A model generated the notes under the pieces. It did no database searches, was not told the DNA's origin, and saw nothing but the letters and a program-made list of their open reading frames with translations. DNA of 64,000 nt from Crocinitomicaceae bacterium (GTDB lineage: Bacteria > Bacteroidota > Bacteroidia > Flavobacteriales_D > Crocinitomicaceae): positions 1 through 64,000 of the forward strand of contig JAHEIL010000048.1 in the NCBI GenBank assembly GCA_024639405.1, read 5' to 3'. Position 1 is the first letter of the stretch. Each line of letters opens with the position of its first letter. Made by a program: the position numbers and the translations under genes. Positions 32,755 through 43,803 of this stretch are shown here, piece by piece.

Positions 32755-33012
32755 TTATTTAGCTCGTTCAATAATTTCCACCAATCTCCAGTTCTTTGAT
32801 TTACTCAAAGGACGTGTTTCCATGATTTTAACTGTATCACCTTCGTTACAGTCATTGTTTTCATCGTGGGCGACAAATTTAGTAGTTTTTTTGACAAACT
32901 TACCATATTTTGGATGTTTTACTTTACGCTCTACAGAAACTACAATAGATTTCTGCATTTTATTGCTTGTAACGACTCCAACTCGCTCTTTTCTTAAATT
33001 ACGCTTTTCCAT
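32755..33012 (-). CDS. rpsQ: 30S ribosomal protein S17
   Basis: [34 protein letters not shown]. Confidence 0.97.
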   Translation of the reverse strand: MEKRNLRKERVGVVTSNKMQKSIVVSVERKVKHPKYGKFVKKTTKFVAHDENNDCNEGDTVKIMETRPLSKSKNWRLVEIIERAK

Positions 33013-33044
33013 GTCAAGCTAATTTCATTTGTTTAAACAAGCAA

Positions 33045-33239
33045 CTAAGCCTGTGCTTCACGTTTAGTTAATTCAGTATTCAATCTTGCGATTGTTTTTC
33101 TGACATCTCGAATCTGTATAGGATTCTCCATTGGCGCAACACTGTGCGACAATTTCATCTTAGCTAGTTGCTCAGACAAGTCCGATATACGTTTCTTAAC
33201 GTCTTCAACTGAAAGCTTTGTGATTTCTTGCTGCTTCAT
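33045..33239 (-). CDS. rpmC: 50S ribosomal protein L29
   Basis: MKQQEITKLSVEDVKKRISDLSEQLAKMKL; start moved downstream of the ORF-track Met, which overlaps rplP. Confidence 0.93.
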   Translation of the reverse strand: MKQQEITKLSVEDVKKRISDLSEQLAKMKLSHSVAPMENPIQIRDVRKTIARLNTELTKREAQA

Positions 33240-33247
33240 ATTAATAA

Positions 33248-33676
33248 CTATTTCTCTGGTATAACATAATCGTTGCGGACAACGAATTTGCATTTCACTG
33301 GTAATTTTTGAGCTGCCAAACGCAATGCTTCTTTAGCAATTTCGTATGACACACCATCCGCTTCAAACATGATGCGACCTGGTTTAACTACTGCTACCCA
33401 GTGACTTGGAGCACCTTTACCTTTACCCATACGTACTTCCGCTGGTTTTGAGGTAACTGGTTTGTCTGGGAAAATACGGATCCACACCTTTCCTTCACGT
33501 TTCATGTATCGAGTAACGGCAATACGTGATGCTTCGATTTGGCGTGATGTAATCCATCCAGGCTCCAATGTTTTTAATCCGAAAGATCCGAAAGCAATTG
33601 TACTACCTCTTTGGGCCATACCTCTGTTTCGACTTTTCTGAACTCTTCTAAATTTGGTTCTTTTTGGCTGTAACAT
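33248..33676 (-). CDS. rplP: 50S ribosomal protein L16
   Basis: [25 protein letters not shown]. Confidence 0.98.
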   Translation of the reverse strand: MLQPKRTKFRRVQKSRNRGMAQRGSTIAFGSFGLKTLEPGWITSRQIEASRIAVTRYMKREGKVWIRIFPDKPVTSKPAEVRMGKGKGAPSHWVAVVKPGRIMFEADGVSYEIAKEALRLAAQKLPVKCKFVVRNDYVIPEK

Positions 33677-33700
33677 CTTCTGTAAATTTTACTGTCCTGT

Positions 33701-34429
33701 TTATTTTTTCTTTCTCTTTGCTCCCATTGGTTTTCTTGACCCTTGACCGTTACCTGCTTTCGCAGCGGCTGCAGCCATTCCAACATTTGGAGAAAGATCG
33801 CGTTTTCCGTAAACTTCGCCTTTGCATATCCACACTTTGATACCCAAACGACCATACGTAGTATGTGCTTCGGAAACTGCATAATCGATGTCAGCTCTGA
33901 ACGTATGTAACGGAGTACGTCCATCTTTGTACATCTCTGAACGAGCCATCTCTGCTCCATTTAAACGTCCGGAAATCTTAACTTTGATCCCTTCAGCTCC
34001 CATGCGCATAGTGCTCGCGATTGCCATTTTAATAGCTCTTCTAAAAGAAATACGCGCTTCTAATTGACGAGCAATTCCATCCGCAACTAAACGAGCATCC
34101 AATTCTGGACGTTTCACCTCGAAAATGTTAATTTGGATTTCTTTTTTCGTTAATTTTTTTAACTCCTCTTTTAGTTTATCTACTTCTTGTCCACCTTTAC
34201 CAATAATAACTCCAGGACGAGCTGTGTTGATCGTAACAGTAACAAGTTTAAGTGTTCTCTCGATAATAATTTTCGCGATACTAGCTCTAGATAAACGAGC
34301 ATTAAGGTATTTACGGATTTGATCATCTTCGATGATTTTATCTCTGTAATTATCCCCTCCATACCAGTTAGACTCCCATCCGTGGATGAAACCAAGTCTA
34401 TTTCCTATTGGATTTGTTTTTTGTCCCAT
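33701..34429 (-). CDS. rpsC: 30S ribosomal protein S3
   Basis: [38 protein letters not shown]. Confidence 0.98.
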   Translation of the reverse strand: MGQKTNPIGNRLGFIHGWESNWYGGDNYRDKIIEDDQIRKYLNARLSRASIAKIIIERTLKLVTVTINTARPGVIIGKGGQEVDKLKEELKKLTKKEIQINIFEVKRPELDARLVADGIARQLEARISFRRAIKMAIASTMRMGAEGIKVKISGRLNGAEMARSEMYKDGRTPLHTFRADIDYAVSEAHTTYGRLGIKVWICKGEVYGKRDLSPNVGMAAAAAKAGNGQGSRKPMGAKRKKK

Positions 34430-34438
34430 TCTATCTAC

Positions 34439-34834
34439 TTATTTTGCACCATCAACTACAATGGTAACATGGTTTGATCTTTTTCTTACTCTGTGCGCTC
34501 TACCTTGAGGAGCAGCTTGAATTCTTTTCAACATAGCACCACCACCAACTTCAATTGATCGAACTACCAATGTTTCTTCTTCAATGCTTTTACCCTCGTT
34601 TTTTTGTTCCCAGTTCGCAATTGCTGAACGCAATAACTTACCTAAACTAGTTGACGCATCTTTCGCATTATGTTGCAATATATTTAGAGCTTTATTTACT
34701 TCAACTCCCCTTACAAGATCTGCAACTAATCTCATCTTTCTTGGAGCGATAGGCGAATCGTTCAAACGTGCAATTGCCGTTGTACTTTTCGTCTGCTTCA
34801 AATTTTCAGCTCTTAACCTTTTTCTAGCACCCAT
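34439..34834 (-). CDS. rplV: 50S ribosomal protein L22
   Basis: ARLNDSPIAPRKMRLVADLVRG; AAPQGRAHRVRKRSNHVTIVV. Confidence 0.97.
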   Translation of the reverse strand: MGARKRLRAENLKQTKSTTAIARLNDSPIAPRKMRLVADLVRGVEVNKALNILQHNAKDASTSLGKLLRSAIANWEQKNEGKSIEEETLVVRSIEVGGGAMLKRIQAAPQGRAHRVRKRSNHVTIVVDGAK

Positions 34835-34852
34835 GACTTTGCTATTTAAATT

Positions 34853-35131
34853 CTATCTTTTTTTATCTTTTTTATTCCCTCCATGGCCACGGAAATTTCG
34901 TGTAGGTGAAAACTCACCTAACTTATGACCAACCATGTTTTCACTTACGAAAACTGGAATAAACTTATTACCATTGTGTACGGCAAACGTTAACCCGACG
35001 AAGTCAGGAGTTATAGTTGAAGCACGTGACCAAGTTTTGATTACTGCTTTACTACTTGATGCTTGCGCATCATCCACTCGTTTCATTAACTTGTAATGTA
35101 CAAAAGGTGGTTTTTTCAACGAACGACTCAT
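34853..35131 (-). CDS. rpsS: 30S ribosomal protein S19
   Basis: [32 protein letters not shown]. Confidence 0.98.
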   Translation of the reverse strand: MSRSLKKPPFVHYKLMKRVDDAQASSSKAVIKTWSRASTITPDFVGLTFAVHNGNKFIPVFVSENMVGHKLGEFSPTRNFRGHGGNKKDKKR

Positions 35132-35137
35132 ATCTTC

Positions 35138-35962
35138 TTATTTTTTTCTTCTTTCGATGATAAACTTATCTGAATACTTCTTCTTATTACGCGTTTTGTA
35201 ACCTTTAGCTGGCACACCATTACGCGAACGTGGATGACCTCCGGAGTTACGTCCTTCACCACCACCCATTGGGTGATCGACAGGATTCATAACAACACCA
35301 CGTACACGTGGACGGCGACCTAACCAACGAGAGCGTCCTGCTTTACCAGAGACTACTAAGTTGTGTTCAGAATTTGAAACAGAACCGATTGTTGCCATAC
35401 ATGTTGTTAAAATCATTCTAGTTTCACCAGAAGGCATTTTAACAATAGCATAACGACCATCACGTGCGTTCAATTGAGCGTAAGTACCTGCTCCACGAGC
35501 AATAGCACCACCCTTTCCAGGTTTTAATTCAATATTATGAATTACAGTACCTAATGGAATGTCACTTAATAAAAGTGCGTTTCCTACATTAGGCGCAGCA
35601 GATTTTCCAGCTACAACAACATCACCAACTTTTAAACCATTTGGTGCGATAATGTAACGTTTTTCCCCATCTGCATAAAATAACAACGCAATGTTTGCTG
35701 TACGGTTTGGATCATACTCGATCGTTTTAACCGTAGCAGGCACATCATGCTTGTCTCTTTTAAAATCAACGATACGGTATCTTTGTTTATGACCACCACC
35801 CATATAGCGCATCGTCATTCTACCGTCGTTGTTTCGACCTCCAGATTTCTTCATTGGCGCAACAAGGCTCTTTTCAGGAACGTTTGTTGTGATTTCTGAA
35901 TAATCACTGTTGATCTTGTGTCTTTGCCCTGGAGTAATAGGCTTGAATTTTTTAAGACTCAT
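35138..35962 (-). CDS. rplB: 50S ribosomal protein L2
   Basis: [39 protein letters not shown]. Confidence 0.98.
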   Translation of the reverse strand: MSLKKFKPITPGQRHKINSDYSEITTNVPEKSLVAPMKKSGGRNNDGRMTMRYMGGGHKQRYRIVDFKRDKHDVPATVKTIEYDPNRTANIALLFYADGEKRYIIAPNGLKVGDVVVAGKSAAPNVGNALLLSDIPLGTVIHNIELKPGKGGAIARGAGTYAQLNARDGRYAIVKMPSGETRMILTTCMATIGSVSNSEHNLVVSGKAGRSRWLGRRPRVRGVVMNPVDHPMGGGEGRNSGGHPRSRNGVPAKGYKTRNKKKYSDKFIIERRKK

Positions 35963-35973
35963 TTGTCAACTAC

Positions 35974-36276
35974 TTAAAAATTATTAAATAAATCAATCGT
36001 TTCTCCTACTGCAACAGTAACAACAGCTTTTTTCCATTGTTTGCTAGGTTGCTCAACGATACCTTTGTTAGTATATTTAACAGAGGATTTTCCACCGCCA
36101 TAATTCATTGTACGAACGTCAGTAATACTTACTCCGTACATTTTCTCGACAGCATTTTTAATTTCTATTTTGTTTGCCTTCTTATCAACTGCAAAAGTAA
36201 AACGATTAAATTTTTCGCTTGCTCCTGTAGCTTTCTCAGAGATAATTGGCTTTTTGATAATTGCTTTCATCATCAA
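35974..36276 (-). CDS. rplW: 50S ribosomal protein L23
   Basis: IIKKPIISEKATGASEKFNRFTFAVDKKANKIEIKNAVEKMYGV. Confidence 0.95.
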   Translation of the reverse strand: MMMKAIIKKPIISEKATGASEKFNRFTFAVDKKANKIEIKNAVEKMYGVSITDVRTMNYGGGKSSVKYTNKGIVEQPSKQWKKAVVTVAVGETIDLFNNF

Positions 36277-36903
36277 TTAGTTTAGAATCTTTTCGATTAC
36301 TTCAATTGAACTTTCTGCCAAAACAACTTTACGTGCATTTAATACATCAAATGTATTAACAGAATCAGCTGTTACGACTTTAACTCTTCCTAGGTTACGA
36401 GATGATAAATAAACATTATCATTTTGGTCACCTAATATCATTAGAACTTTCTCATTCTCTAATTTCAAAGCAGCTAATAACGATTTAAAATCTTTCGTTT
36501 TAGCAGCATCAAATTTAAGATCTTCTAACACCATAATAGCATCACCTTGCGCTTTGTAAGAGAATGCAGATTTACGTGCTAATCTTTTCAATTTGATATT
36601 CAATTTGAAATGATAGTTTCTTGGTCTAGGTCCGAAAATACGTCCACCACCCACACGAGTACCAGATTTAATATTCCCGGCACGAGCTCCACCAGTTCCT
36701 TTTTGTTTCTTAATTTTTCTACTAGATCCAGCGATTTCAGCTCTTTCTTTAGCTTTATGCGTTCCTTGACGACGATTTGCCAAGTGTTGCTTAACATCTA
36801 AATAAATTGCGTGATCGTTTGGTTCAATTCCAAACACTGTATCTGAAAGGGTTACCTTTTTAGAAGTAGCTTTACCTTTCGCGTCAAATACTTTTACTTC
36901 CAT
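36277..36903 (-). CDS. rplD: 50S ribosomal protein L4
   Basis: KKQKGTGGARAGNIKSGTRVGGGRIFGPRPRNY. Confidence 0.98.
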   Translation of the reverse strand: MEVKVFDAKGKATSKKVTLSDTVFGIEPNDHAIYLDVKQHLANRRQGTHKAKERAEIAGSSRKIKKQKGTGGARAGNIKSGTRVGGGRIFGPRPRNYHFKLNIKLKRLARKSAFSYKAQGDAIMVLEDLKFDAAKTKDFKSLLAALKLENEKVLMILGDQNDNVYLSSRNLGRVKVVTADSVNTFDVLNARKVVLAESSIEVIEKILN

Positions 36904-37517
36904 TATTTCAAAATTGTTACGGTTGAACCTTTAGATCCAGGAATTGACCCTTTCACTACTAATAAATTCTTGTCTCCTAGAATTTTCAAAACTTCTAAGT
37001 TTTCCGCTACAACGCGTTTGTTACCCATTTGTCCACCCATGCGCATTCCTTTGAATACACGTGCTGGGTAAGAACAAGCTCCAATAGAACCTGGTGCACG
37101 CAAACGGTTATGTTGTCCGTGAGTTGCTTGTCCAACACCACCAAAACCGTGACGTTTAACAACCCCTTGGAAACCTTTTCCTTTTGAAGTTCCTACGATA
37201 CTAACGTATTCACCTTCCTCGAAGATGTCAACATTAACAAGATCTCCGAGATTAACGTTTTCGAAACCTTTAAATTCAACCAACTTCGCTTTTGGAGTTG
37301 TGTTAGCTTTTTTAAAGTGACCTTTCAATGCGTTTGGAGTATTTTTTTCCTTACGGTCTCCATAACCCAATTGAATAGCCTCGTAACCATCTCTGTCTTG
37401 TGTTTTAACCTGAGTTACAACACAAGGACCCGCTTCTATCACCGTGCATGGCATTGCTTTACCCTCGGCACTGTAGATGCTAGTCATTCCGACTTTTCTA
37501 CCAATAATTCCTGGCAT
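36903..37517 (-). CDS. rplC: 50S ribosomal protein L3
   Basis: [32 protein letters not shown]. Confidence 0.98.
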   Translation of the reverse strand: MPGIIGRKVGMTSIYSAEGKAMPCTVIEAGPCVVTQVKTQDRDGYEAIQLGYGDRKEKNTPNALKGHFKKANTTPKAKLVEFKGFENVNLGDLVNVDIFEEGEYVSIVGTSKGKGFQGVVKRHGFGGVGQATHGQHNRLRAPGSIGACSYPARVFKGMRMGGQMGNKRVVAENLEVLKILGDKNLLVVKGSIPGSKGSTVTILK

Positions 37518-37535
37518 ACTTTAACTATTTAATTA

Positions 37536-37841
37536 TTAAACTTTGATTTCTACGTCTACCCCACTTGGCAACTCTAATCTCATTAAAGCATCAACAGTTT
37601 TCGATGAAGAACTGTAGATGTCTAACAATCTTTTGTATGCACATAACTCAAATTGCTCACGCGCTTTTTTGTTAACATGTGGAGATTTTAACACTGTGTA
37701 AATGCGTTTATGAGTTGGCAATGGAATTGGACCACTAACTACTGCACCTGTTGCTTTTACTGTTTTAACGATTTTTTCAGCTGATTTGTCAACTAAGTTG
37801 TAATCGTATGATTTTAATTTGATTCTAATTTTTTGGCTCAT
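37536..37841 (-). CDS. rpsJ: 30S ribosomal protein S10
   Basis: [41 protein letters not shown]. Confidence 0.98.
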   Translation of the reverse strand: MSQKIRIKLKSYDYNLVDKSAEKIVKTVKATGAVVSGPIPLPTHKRIYTVLKSPHVNKKAREQFELCAYKRLLDIYSSSSKTVDALMRLELPSGVDVEIKV

Positions 37842-37852
37842 TTACCTGAATA

Positions 37853-39958
37853 TTAAGCTGAAACTTTACCATTACTTTTTGCTACTACTTCTTCTGCAAC
37901 ATTTTTAGGTGCTTCAGCGAAGTGAGAGAACTCCATTGTTGAAGTTGCACGACCTGATGAAATTGTACGTAATTGAGTTACGTAACCGAACATTTCAGAT
38001 AATGGAACGTCTGCTTTTAACACTTTAGATCCGTTTTTATCATCCATTCCTTTCATCATACCACGACGACGGTTTAAGTCACCTACAACATCACCCATGT
38101 TTTCTTCTGGAGTGATTACTTCCAATTTCATAATCGGTTCCAATAAAATTGGGCGCGCATTTTTCAATGCAGCTCTATAAGCCATTTTCGCACACAATTC
38201 GAACGACAATGAATCTGAATCGACAGCATGGAAAGAACCATCTAACAATTCAACTTTCATAGCTTCTACTGGGAAACCAGCCATTACTCCATTTTTCATA
38301 GACTCTTTGAATCCTTTTTCAACAGAAGGAACAAATTCACGAGGAATGTTACCACCTTTAATTGAGTTAATGAATTCTAATCCTGATTTCTCTGGATTGT
38401 CTTGTGGACTAATTTTCACAACAATATCAGCAAATTTACCACGACCACCTGATTGTTTTTTGTAAACTTCTCTGTGATCAACAGAAGCAGTAATATCTTC
38501 ACGGTAAGTTACTTGAGGTGCACCTTGGTTTACTTCAACTTTAAACTCACGTTTCAAACGGTCGATAATAATTTCTAAGTGCAACTCACCCATTCCAGAG
38601 ATGATCGTTTGACCAGACTCTTCATCCGTATTTACACGGAAAGTTGGATCTTCCTCAGCTAATTTATTTAAACCTGTAGATAATCTATCTGTATCTGCTT
38701 GCGTTTTAGGTTCAATAGCTACCCCGATAACTGGATCTGGGAAATCCATAGATTCTAATACGATTGGATGACCTTCAGCACATAATGTATCACCTGTACG
38801 AATGTCTTTAAATCCAACAACAGCTCCAATATCTCCAGCACCTAACTCATCAATTTGATTTTGTTTATTTGCGTGCATTTGGAAAATACGAGAAATACGT
38901 TCTTTATTTTCTGAACGTGTATTGTATACATAAGAACCAGCTGGTAAAACACCAGAATATGCTCTTACGAAACATAAACGTCCAACGAAAGGATCCGTTG
39001 CAATTTTAAATGCTAAACCAGCGAATGGCTCATCATAAGAAGGCTGACGCGTAATTGCTTCATCCGTTTTAGGATTGATACCTGTAATTGCTTCAACATC
39101 TAATGGAGAAGGTAAAATTTCCATTACCATATCCAACATTGCTTGAACACCTTTGTTTTTAAAAGAAGAACCACACATCATTGGAACAACTTTACCAGAA
39201 ATTGTAGCTGCACGTAATGCATTTAAAATTTCTCTTTCTGTCAATGAATTTTCGTCTTCGAAGAATTTCTCCATCAACGTTTCATCAAATTCAGCAACTG
39301 CTTCCAATAATTCACTTCTTAATCTTCTTGCATCTTCAATGATATCAGCAGGAATTTCAACTTCTTGGAAAGTCATTCCCATGTCGTTATCATTCCAAAC
39401 AATACCTTTAAAGTTAATCAAATCAACAACTCCTTTGAAGTTGTCTTCATCACCGATGTTGATTTGTAATGGCAATGCGTGACTTCCTAACATTTCTTTT
39501 ACCTGACGGCAAACATTTAAGAAATCAGCTCCTTGACGGTCCATTTTATTAACGAAACCAATACGAGGAACGTTATAATTGTTTGCCAAACGCCAGTTTG
39601 TTTCAGATTGTGGCTCAACACCATCAACTGCTGAAAACAAGAACACTAAACCGTCTAATACTCTTAACGAACGATTCACCTCAACTGTAAAGTCAACGTG
39701 TCCCGGTGTGTCAATGATATTAATATGGTAATCTTGTCCTCTATATTTCCAACCAACTGTAGTTGCAGCAGAAGTAATTGTAATACCTCTTTCTTGCTCT
39801 TGCTCCATCCAGTCCATTGTAGCTCCTCCGTCGTGTACCTCACCAATTTTGTGATTTACCCCAGAGTAGAAAAGGATTCTTTCTGTTGTAGTGGTTTTTC
39901 CAGCATCAATGTGAGCTGCAATACCAATGTTACGTGTAAATTTAAGATCTCTAGCCAT
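37853..39958 (-). CDS. fusA: Elongation factor G
   Basis: [46 protein letters not shown]. Confidence 0.98.
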   Translation of the reverse strand: MARDLKFTRNIGIAAHIDAGKTTTTERILFYSGVNHKIGEVHDGGATMDWMEQEQERGITITSAATTVGWKYRGQDYHINIIDTPGHVDFTVEVNRSLRVLDGLVFLFSAVDGVEPQSETNWRLANNYNVPRIGFVNKMDRQGADFLNVCRQVKEMLGSHALPLQINIGDEDNFKGVVDLINFKGIVWNDNDMGMTFQEVEIPADIIEDARRLRSELLEAVAEFDETLMEKFFEDENSLTEREILNALRAATISGKVVPMMCGSSFKNKGVQAMLDMVMEILPSPLDVEAITGINPKTDEAITRQPSYDEPFAGLAFKIATDPFVGRLCFVRAYSGVLPAGSYVYNTRSENKERISRIFQMHANKQNQIDELGAGDIGAVVGFKDIRTGDTLCAEGHPIVLESMDFPDPVIGVAIEPKTQADTDRLSTGLNKLAEEDPTFRVNTDEESGQTIISGMGELHLEIIIDRLKREFKVEVNQGAPQVTYREDITASVDHREVYKKQSGGRGKFADIVVKISPQDNPEKSGLEFINSIKGGNIPREFVPSVEKGFKESMKNGVMAGFPVEAMKVELLDGSFHAVDSDSLSFELCAKMAYRAALKNARPILLEPIMKLEVITPEENMGDVVGDLNRRRGMMKGMDDKNGSKVLKADVPLSEMFGYVTQLRTISSGRATSTMEFSHFAEAPKNVAEEVVAKSNGKVSA

Positions 39959-39963
39959 ATCAA

Positions 39964-40434
39964 TTAAAATCTAAAGTGTGAGAATGCTTTGTTAGCCTCA
40001 GCCATTCTTAATGTATCTTCTTTTTTCTTGTAGGCAGCACCTTCTTCTTTCGAAGCAGCAATGATTTCAGACGCTAATTTACCAGCCATCGTTTTCTCAT
40101 TACGTTTACGTGAGTAACCAATTAACCATTTCATTGCTAAAGAAGCTTTTCTTTCTTCACGAACTGGTGTAGGGATTTGGAATGTAGCTCCACCAACACG
40201 ACGACTACGAACCTCAACACTTGGTGTAACATTTTCCAATGCTTTTCTCCAAACGTCTAATCCTGCTTGGTCTTCAATTTTTTTATCTACGATTTCGATT
40301 GCCTCGTAGAATATTTTAAATGCTAAATTCTTTTTCCCGTCGTACATTAAGTTATTAACGAATTTTGTTACAACAACATCGTTAAACTTTGGATCCGGGA
40401 GAATGGCAATTTTCTTGGCTTTTCTTCTTCTCAT
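39964..40434 (-). CDS. rpsG: 30S ribosomal protein S7
   Basis: [44 protein letters not shown]. Confidence 0.98.
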   Translation of the reverse strand: MRRRKAKKIAILPDPKFNDVVVTKFVNNLMYDGKKNLAFKIFYEAIEIVDKKIEDQAGLDVWRKALENVTPSVEVRSRRVGGATFQIPTPVREERKASLAMKWLIGYSRKRNEKTMAGKLASEIIAASKEEGAAYKKKEDTLRMAEANKAFSHFRF

Positions 40435-40450
40435 CTCTTAAAAGCTTTAA

Positions 40451-40828
40451 TTATTTTTGTTTAGGTCTTTTCGTTCCATACTTAGAACGACGTTGTGTTC
40501 TTCCTTCTACTCCAGCTGTATCTTCAGCTCCTCGTACGATGTGGTATCTAACCCCTGGAAGATCTTTTACTCTTCCTCCTCGTACAAGCACCAAAGAGTG
40601 CTCTTGTAAATTGTGACCTTCACCACCGATATAAGCGTTGACTTCCTTTCCGTTAGTCAAACGCACCCTTGCAACTTTACGCATTGCAGAGTTCGGCTTT
40701 TTAGGAGTAGTGGTGTAAACACGTACACATACCCCTTTACGCTGTGGACAAGAATCAAGTGCAGCAGATTTACTCTTCTTCACTACCGCTGTTCTTCCTT
40801 TGCGAACTAATTGTTGAATAGTTGGCAT
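40451..40828 (-). CDS. rpsL: 30S ribosomal protein S12
   Basis: [43 protein letters not shown]. Confidence 0.98.
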   Translation of the reverse strand: MPTIQQLVRKGRTAVVKKSKSAALDSCPQRKGVCVRVYTTTPKKPNSAMRKVARVRLTNGKEVNAYIGGEGHNLQEHSLVLVRGGRVKDLPGVRYHIVRGAEDTAGVEGRTQRRSKYGTKRPKQK

Positions 40829-40884
40829 AAAATACTCTTAATTTTATAAATAAATAAATTCCCCCAAACACACTTTGAGGGGTG

Positions 40885-40914
40885 CAAAGATAAACAATTA
40901 TTTTTATAAACCAA
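40885..40914 (-). promoter_or_regulatory. Promoter of the str-S10-spc-alpha cluster
   Basis: Minus strand TTG-N19-TATCTTTG upstream of rpsL. Confidence 0.75.
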
Positions 40915-40984
40915 CTAGTTAGCTAAAAAAGATGATTTTTTTCACATTTAAGTGTTTGCATCTTTATTTTAGAAATTTTGAAAT

Positions 40985-41015
40985 AAAAAAAGCGCCTATT
41001 AAGCGCTTTTAATTT
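40985..41015. terminator. Hairpin terminator between the degraded membrane-protein gene and rpsL
   Basis: AAAAAAGCGC-CTATTAA-GCGCTTTTAATTTT. Confidence 0.7.
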
Positions 41016-41031
41016 TATACAGGAAAATTAA

Positions 41032-41653
41032 TTATTGTCCAAATGGGTAATAAACACCTAATGTCATTAAAAATTTAGTGTCTCTTGTGAAACCTGAAGT
41101 AGAATTAATACCGTATGTGAAAGAACCTCGAACTCCTAACAAACGATCACTCATTTCAAATTGACCGCCTAAACCAAGTGTTGGTCCTACAACTGCTCCA
41201 ATTACAGGTGCAACGAAAGAATCTCCAAACTCTGCAGTAGATGTTGACTAAGCATATCCATAAGAGAAACCTAAACCAATATTAAAGTTAGCATCATCTA
41301 TGTCACCCATGTAATATTCTGCCATAATAGGAAATTGGTATCCTAAAGACCCACCTGTTTGAGAATTTAAGTTAAAACCAAGTGATGGATAAGCAGAAAC
41401 AGCAAAATTTGAATGTCTTGACAATTCAAACCCTAATGTGGCTTTATAAAAGATACTTGGAACTGATGCAATAGAAAAAACCTGATTCTGAACCAGAAGA
41501 AATTCCACTTCCATCAAAAAAAGTATAATCATAATCATAGCTATAAATCCCAATCAAAGCTTGTGCGCCAATTCCATGAAAGTATTCTTGTGCATGAGCT
41601 TTTTGTTTAAACATTGCAGCAAAAAGCGAAACTGCGATAATTAATTTTTTCAT
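41032..41653 (-). pseudogene. Outer-membrane beta-barrel-like protein gene, disrupted by a frameshift and a TAG stop
   Basis: Signal-peptide start MKKLIIAVSLFAAMFKQKAHAQ; reading frame shifts at a T6 run (~41475); in-frame TAG at 41248-41250; downstream frame continues STSTAEFGDSFVAPVIGAVVGPTLGLGGQFEMSDRLLGVRGSFTYG...VYYPFGQ*. Confidence 0.8.
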
Positions 41654-41703
41654 AACTATTATTTAAGGTTTCAACAAATGTAACAATAAAAGAAAATGAA
41701 AAT

Positions 41704-41731
41704 AAAAAAGAGGCCGAAAAAGCCTCTTTAT
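41704..41731. terminator. Terminator after pdhB
   Basis: AAAGAGGC-CGAAAAA-GCCTCTTT. Confidence 0.75.
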
Positions 41732-41751
41732 AAAATAATATAGAATAAATT

Positions 41752-42732
41752 CTAATTTCTATACAATGTACTTTTAACTGCTTTTATTAATCGTTCTACA
41801 TTTGGTAAAGCTTCATCAATTAATGTTGGTGAAAAAGCAAATGGTGTGTCTGTTTGAGTAACACGCATAACTGGTGCATCTAAATAATCAAATGCATATC
41901 GTTGTAGATGATACGATATCTCTGAAGAGATTGAAGCCAATGGCCAAGACTCTTCCAAAACAACACATCTGTTAGTTTTCTTAACGGATTCAACTACACA
42001 CGCATAATCAATTGGACGTATAGTTCTTAAATCTATAATTTCAACAGAAATACCTTCTTTTTCTAATAACTCAGCAGCTTCATATGCTACTTTAATTATT
42101 TTTCCAAATGAAACTATTGTTACATCTGTTCCTTTTCTTTTAATATCAGCAACTCCAATTGGAATAATGTATTCTCCTTCTGGAATCTCTCCTTTATCTC
42201 CATACATTTTTTCAGATTCTAAAAACACAACTGGGTCATTATCTCTAATTGCAGCTTTTAATAATCCTTTAGCATCGTAAGGATTTGATGGAGTAATAAC
42301 TTTCAACCCCGGTACATGCGCATAAAATGCTTCAAAAGATTGTGAATGAGTTGCAGCTAATTGACCCGCTGTTCCATTTCCTCCACGGAAAACAATTGGA
42401 CAATGGTATTGACCTCCAGACATTTGCAGCATTTTTGCTGCACTATTAATGATTTGATCTGCTGCTAAAATCGCAAAGTTCCAAGTCATAAATTCAACGA
42501 TTGGCCGTAAACCATTCATAGAAGCCCCAACAGCAATTCCAGCGAAACCTAATTCAGCAATTGGCGTGTCAATAACTCTTTTTGGTCCGAATTCATCTAA
42601 CATGCCTTGCGACACTTTATAAGCACCATTGTATTCAGCAACTTCTTCACCCATTAAAAAAACGGATTCATCTCGACGCATTTCCTCAGACATTGCCTCT
42701 CTTAATGCCTCTCTAAATTGAACAGTTTTCAT
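41752..42732 (-). CDS. pdhB: Pyruvate dehydrogenase E1 component subunit beta
   Basis: MKTVQFREALREAMSEEMRRDESVFLMGEEVAEYNGAYKVSQG; start placed at the internal Met. Confidence 0.93.
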   Translation of the reverse strand: MKTVQFREALREAMSEEMRRDESVFLMGEEVAEYNGAYKVSQGMLDEFGPKRVIDTPIAELGFAGIAVGASMNGLRPIVEFMTWNFAILAADQIINSAAKMLQMSGGQYHCPIVFRGGNGTAGQLAATHSQSFEAFYAHVPGLKVITPSNPYDAKGLLKAAIRDNDPVVFLESEKMYGDKGEIPEGEYIIPIGVADIKRKGTDVTIVSFGKIIKVAYEAAELLEKEGISVEIIDLRTIRPIDYACVVESVKKTNRCVVLEESWPLASISSEISYHLQRYAFDYLDAPVMRVTQTDTPFAFSPTLIDEALPNVERLIKAVKSTLYRN

Positions 42733-42766
42733 AGCTATAAATTTAATCGCTTTTGTTTGTAACAAC

Positions 42767-42810
42767 TAAATTGAATTAATTTCATCAAATGTTTCTAATA
42801 ATTCAATTTA
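42767..42810. repeat. 12-bp perfect inverted repeat upstream of pdhB
   Basis: TAAATTGAATTA (42767-42778) and TAATTCAATTTA (42799-42810), 20-nt spacer. Confidence 0.8.
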
Positions 42811-43046
42811 GGATGCCAAAAATAATAAACTTTAAACAATGTACAATACCCTTTTTTTAAAGATCTTTCAAAAAATCACATCGGTTAGTGTAAAAATGAC
42901 GCTTTGTCTATTATTCCTATGAATCTAAAATCCTTTATTCCATTGATTTTTTGTTTTTTATTTCAAAATCTTTTTTTCAAGATTAAATGAACATTCTAGT
43001 CGGAATTTTTGTTTTAAATTTGCAACCGATAGAAAAAAAATCAAAG

Positions 43047-43787
43047 ATGAAAATACTTGTTTGTATAAGTAAATCACCAGACACAACTTCAAAAATTGCC
43101 TTTACAGACAATAATACAAAGTTTGATGAAAATGGTGTTCAATACATTGTTAACCCTTATGATGAGTGGTACGCATTGGTTAGAGCCTTAGAATTGAAAG
43201 AAACAATTGGAGGAAATGTTACGATTGTTACAGTAGGAAATGCAGCAGATGAGGCAATCATCCGTAAAGCATTAGCTATTGGAGCAGATGAAGCAGTTAG
43301 AATTGATGCTGATCCAACAGATGCCTATTATACGGCAATGCAAATTGCGGATTATGCTAAATCAAATGGATTTGATTTAGTGTTGACTGGAAAAGAAACA
43401 ATTAATTACAATGGTTCACAAGTTGGAGGAATGATTGCTGAAGCAATGGATTTACCTTTTGTATCATTGGCTACAAAATTAGATGCTGCCGGTACAACAT
43501 TAACATTAGAACGCGAAATTGTTGGTGGTGTTCAAGTTGTAGAAGTTCAAACTCCAGCGGTTATTTCTTGTGCAAAAGGAATGGCAGAACAACGTATTCC
43601 AAACATGCGTGGTATCATGGCTGCCAGAACAAAACCTCTTCAGGTAATTGCTCCAGTTGCAGTTGAAACTTTGACAACATACACAACGTATACAATGCCA
43701 AACGCTAAATCAGCATGCAAACTAATAGATCCTTCAAATATGGATGAATTAGTTGAGTTATTGCACAACGAAGCAAAAGTAATTTAA
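43047..43787 (+). CDS. etfB: Electron transfer flavoprotein subunit beta
   Basis: MKILVCISKSPDTTSKI; start placed at the internal Met of the ORF. Confidence 0.93.
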   Translation: MKILVCISKSPDTTSKIAFTDNNTKFDENGVQYIVNPYDEWYALVRALELKETIGGNVTIVTVGNAADEAIIRKALAIGADEAVRIDADPTDAYYTAMQIADYAKSNGFDLVLTGKETINYNGSQVGGMIAEAMDLPFVSLATKLDAAGTTLTLEREIVGGVQVVEVQTPAVISCAKGMAEQRIPNMRGIMAARTKPLQVIAPVAVETLTTYTTYTMPNAKSACKLIDPSNMDELVELLHNEAKVI

Positions 43788-43803
43788 TCTTAAAAAAGTA
43801 AAT

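Noticed and set aside
33574-33960. 128-aa minus-strand ORF across rpsC/rplP
   Set aside because: Alternative frame across the rpsC 3' end and rplP 5' end, both of which are clear ribosomal protein genes
41248-41553. Programmed frameshift or stop-codon readthrough in the membrane-protein gene
   Set aside because: Needs two independent recoding events and shows no recoding stimulator; a pseudogene or assembly error is simpler
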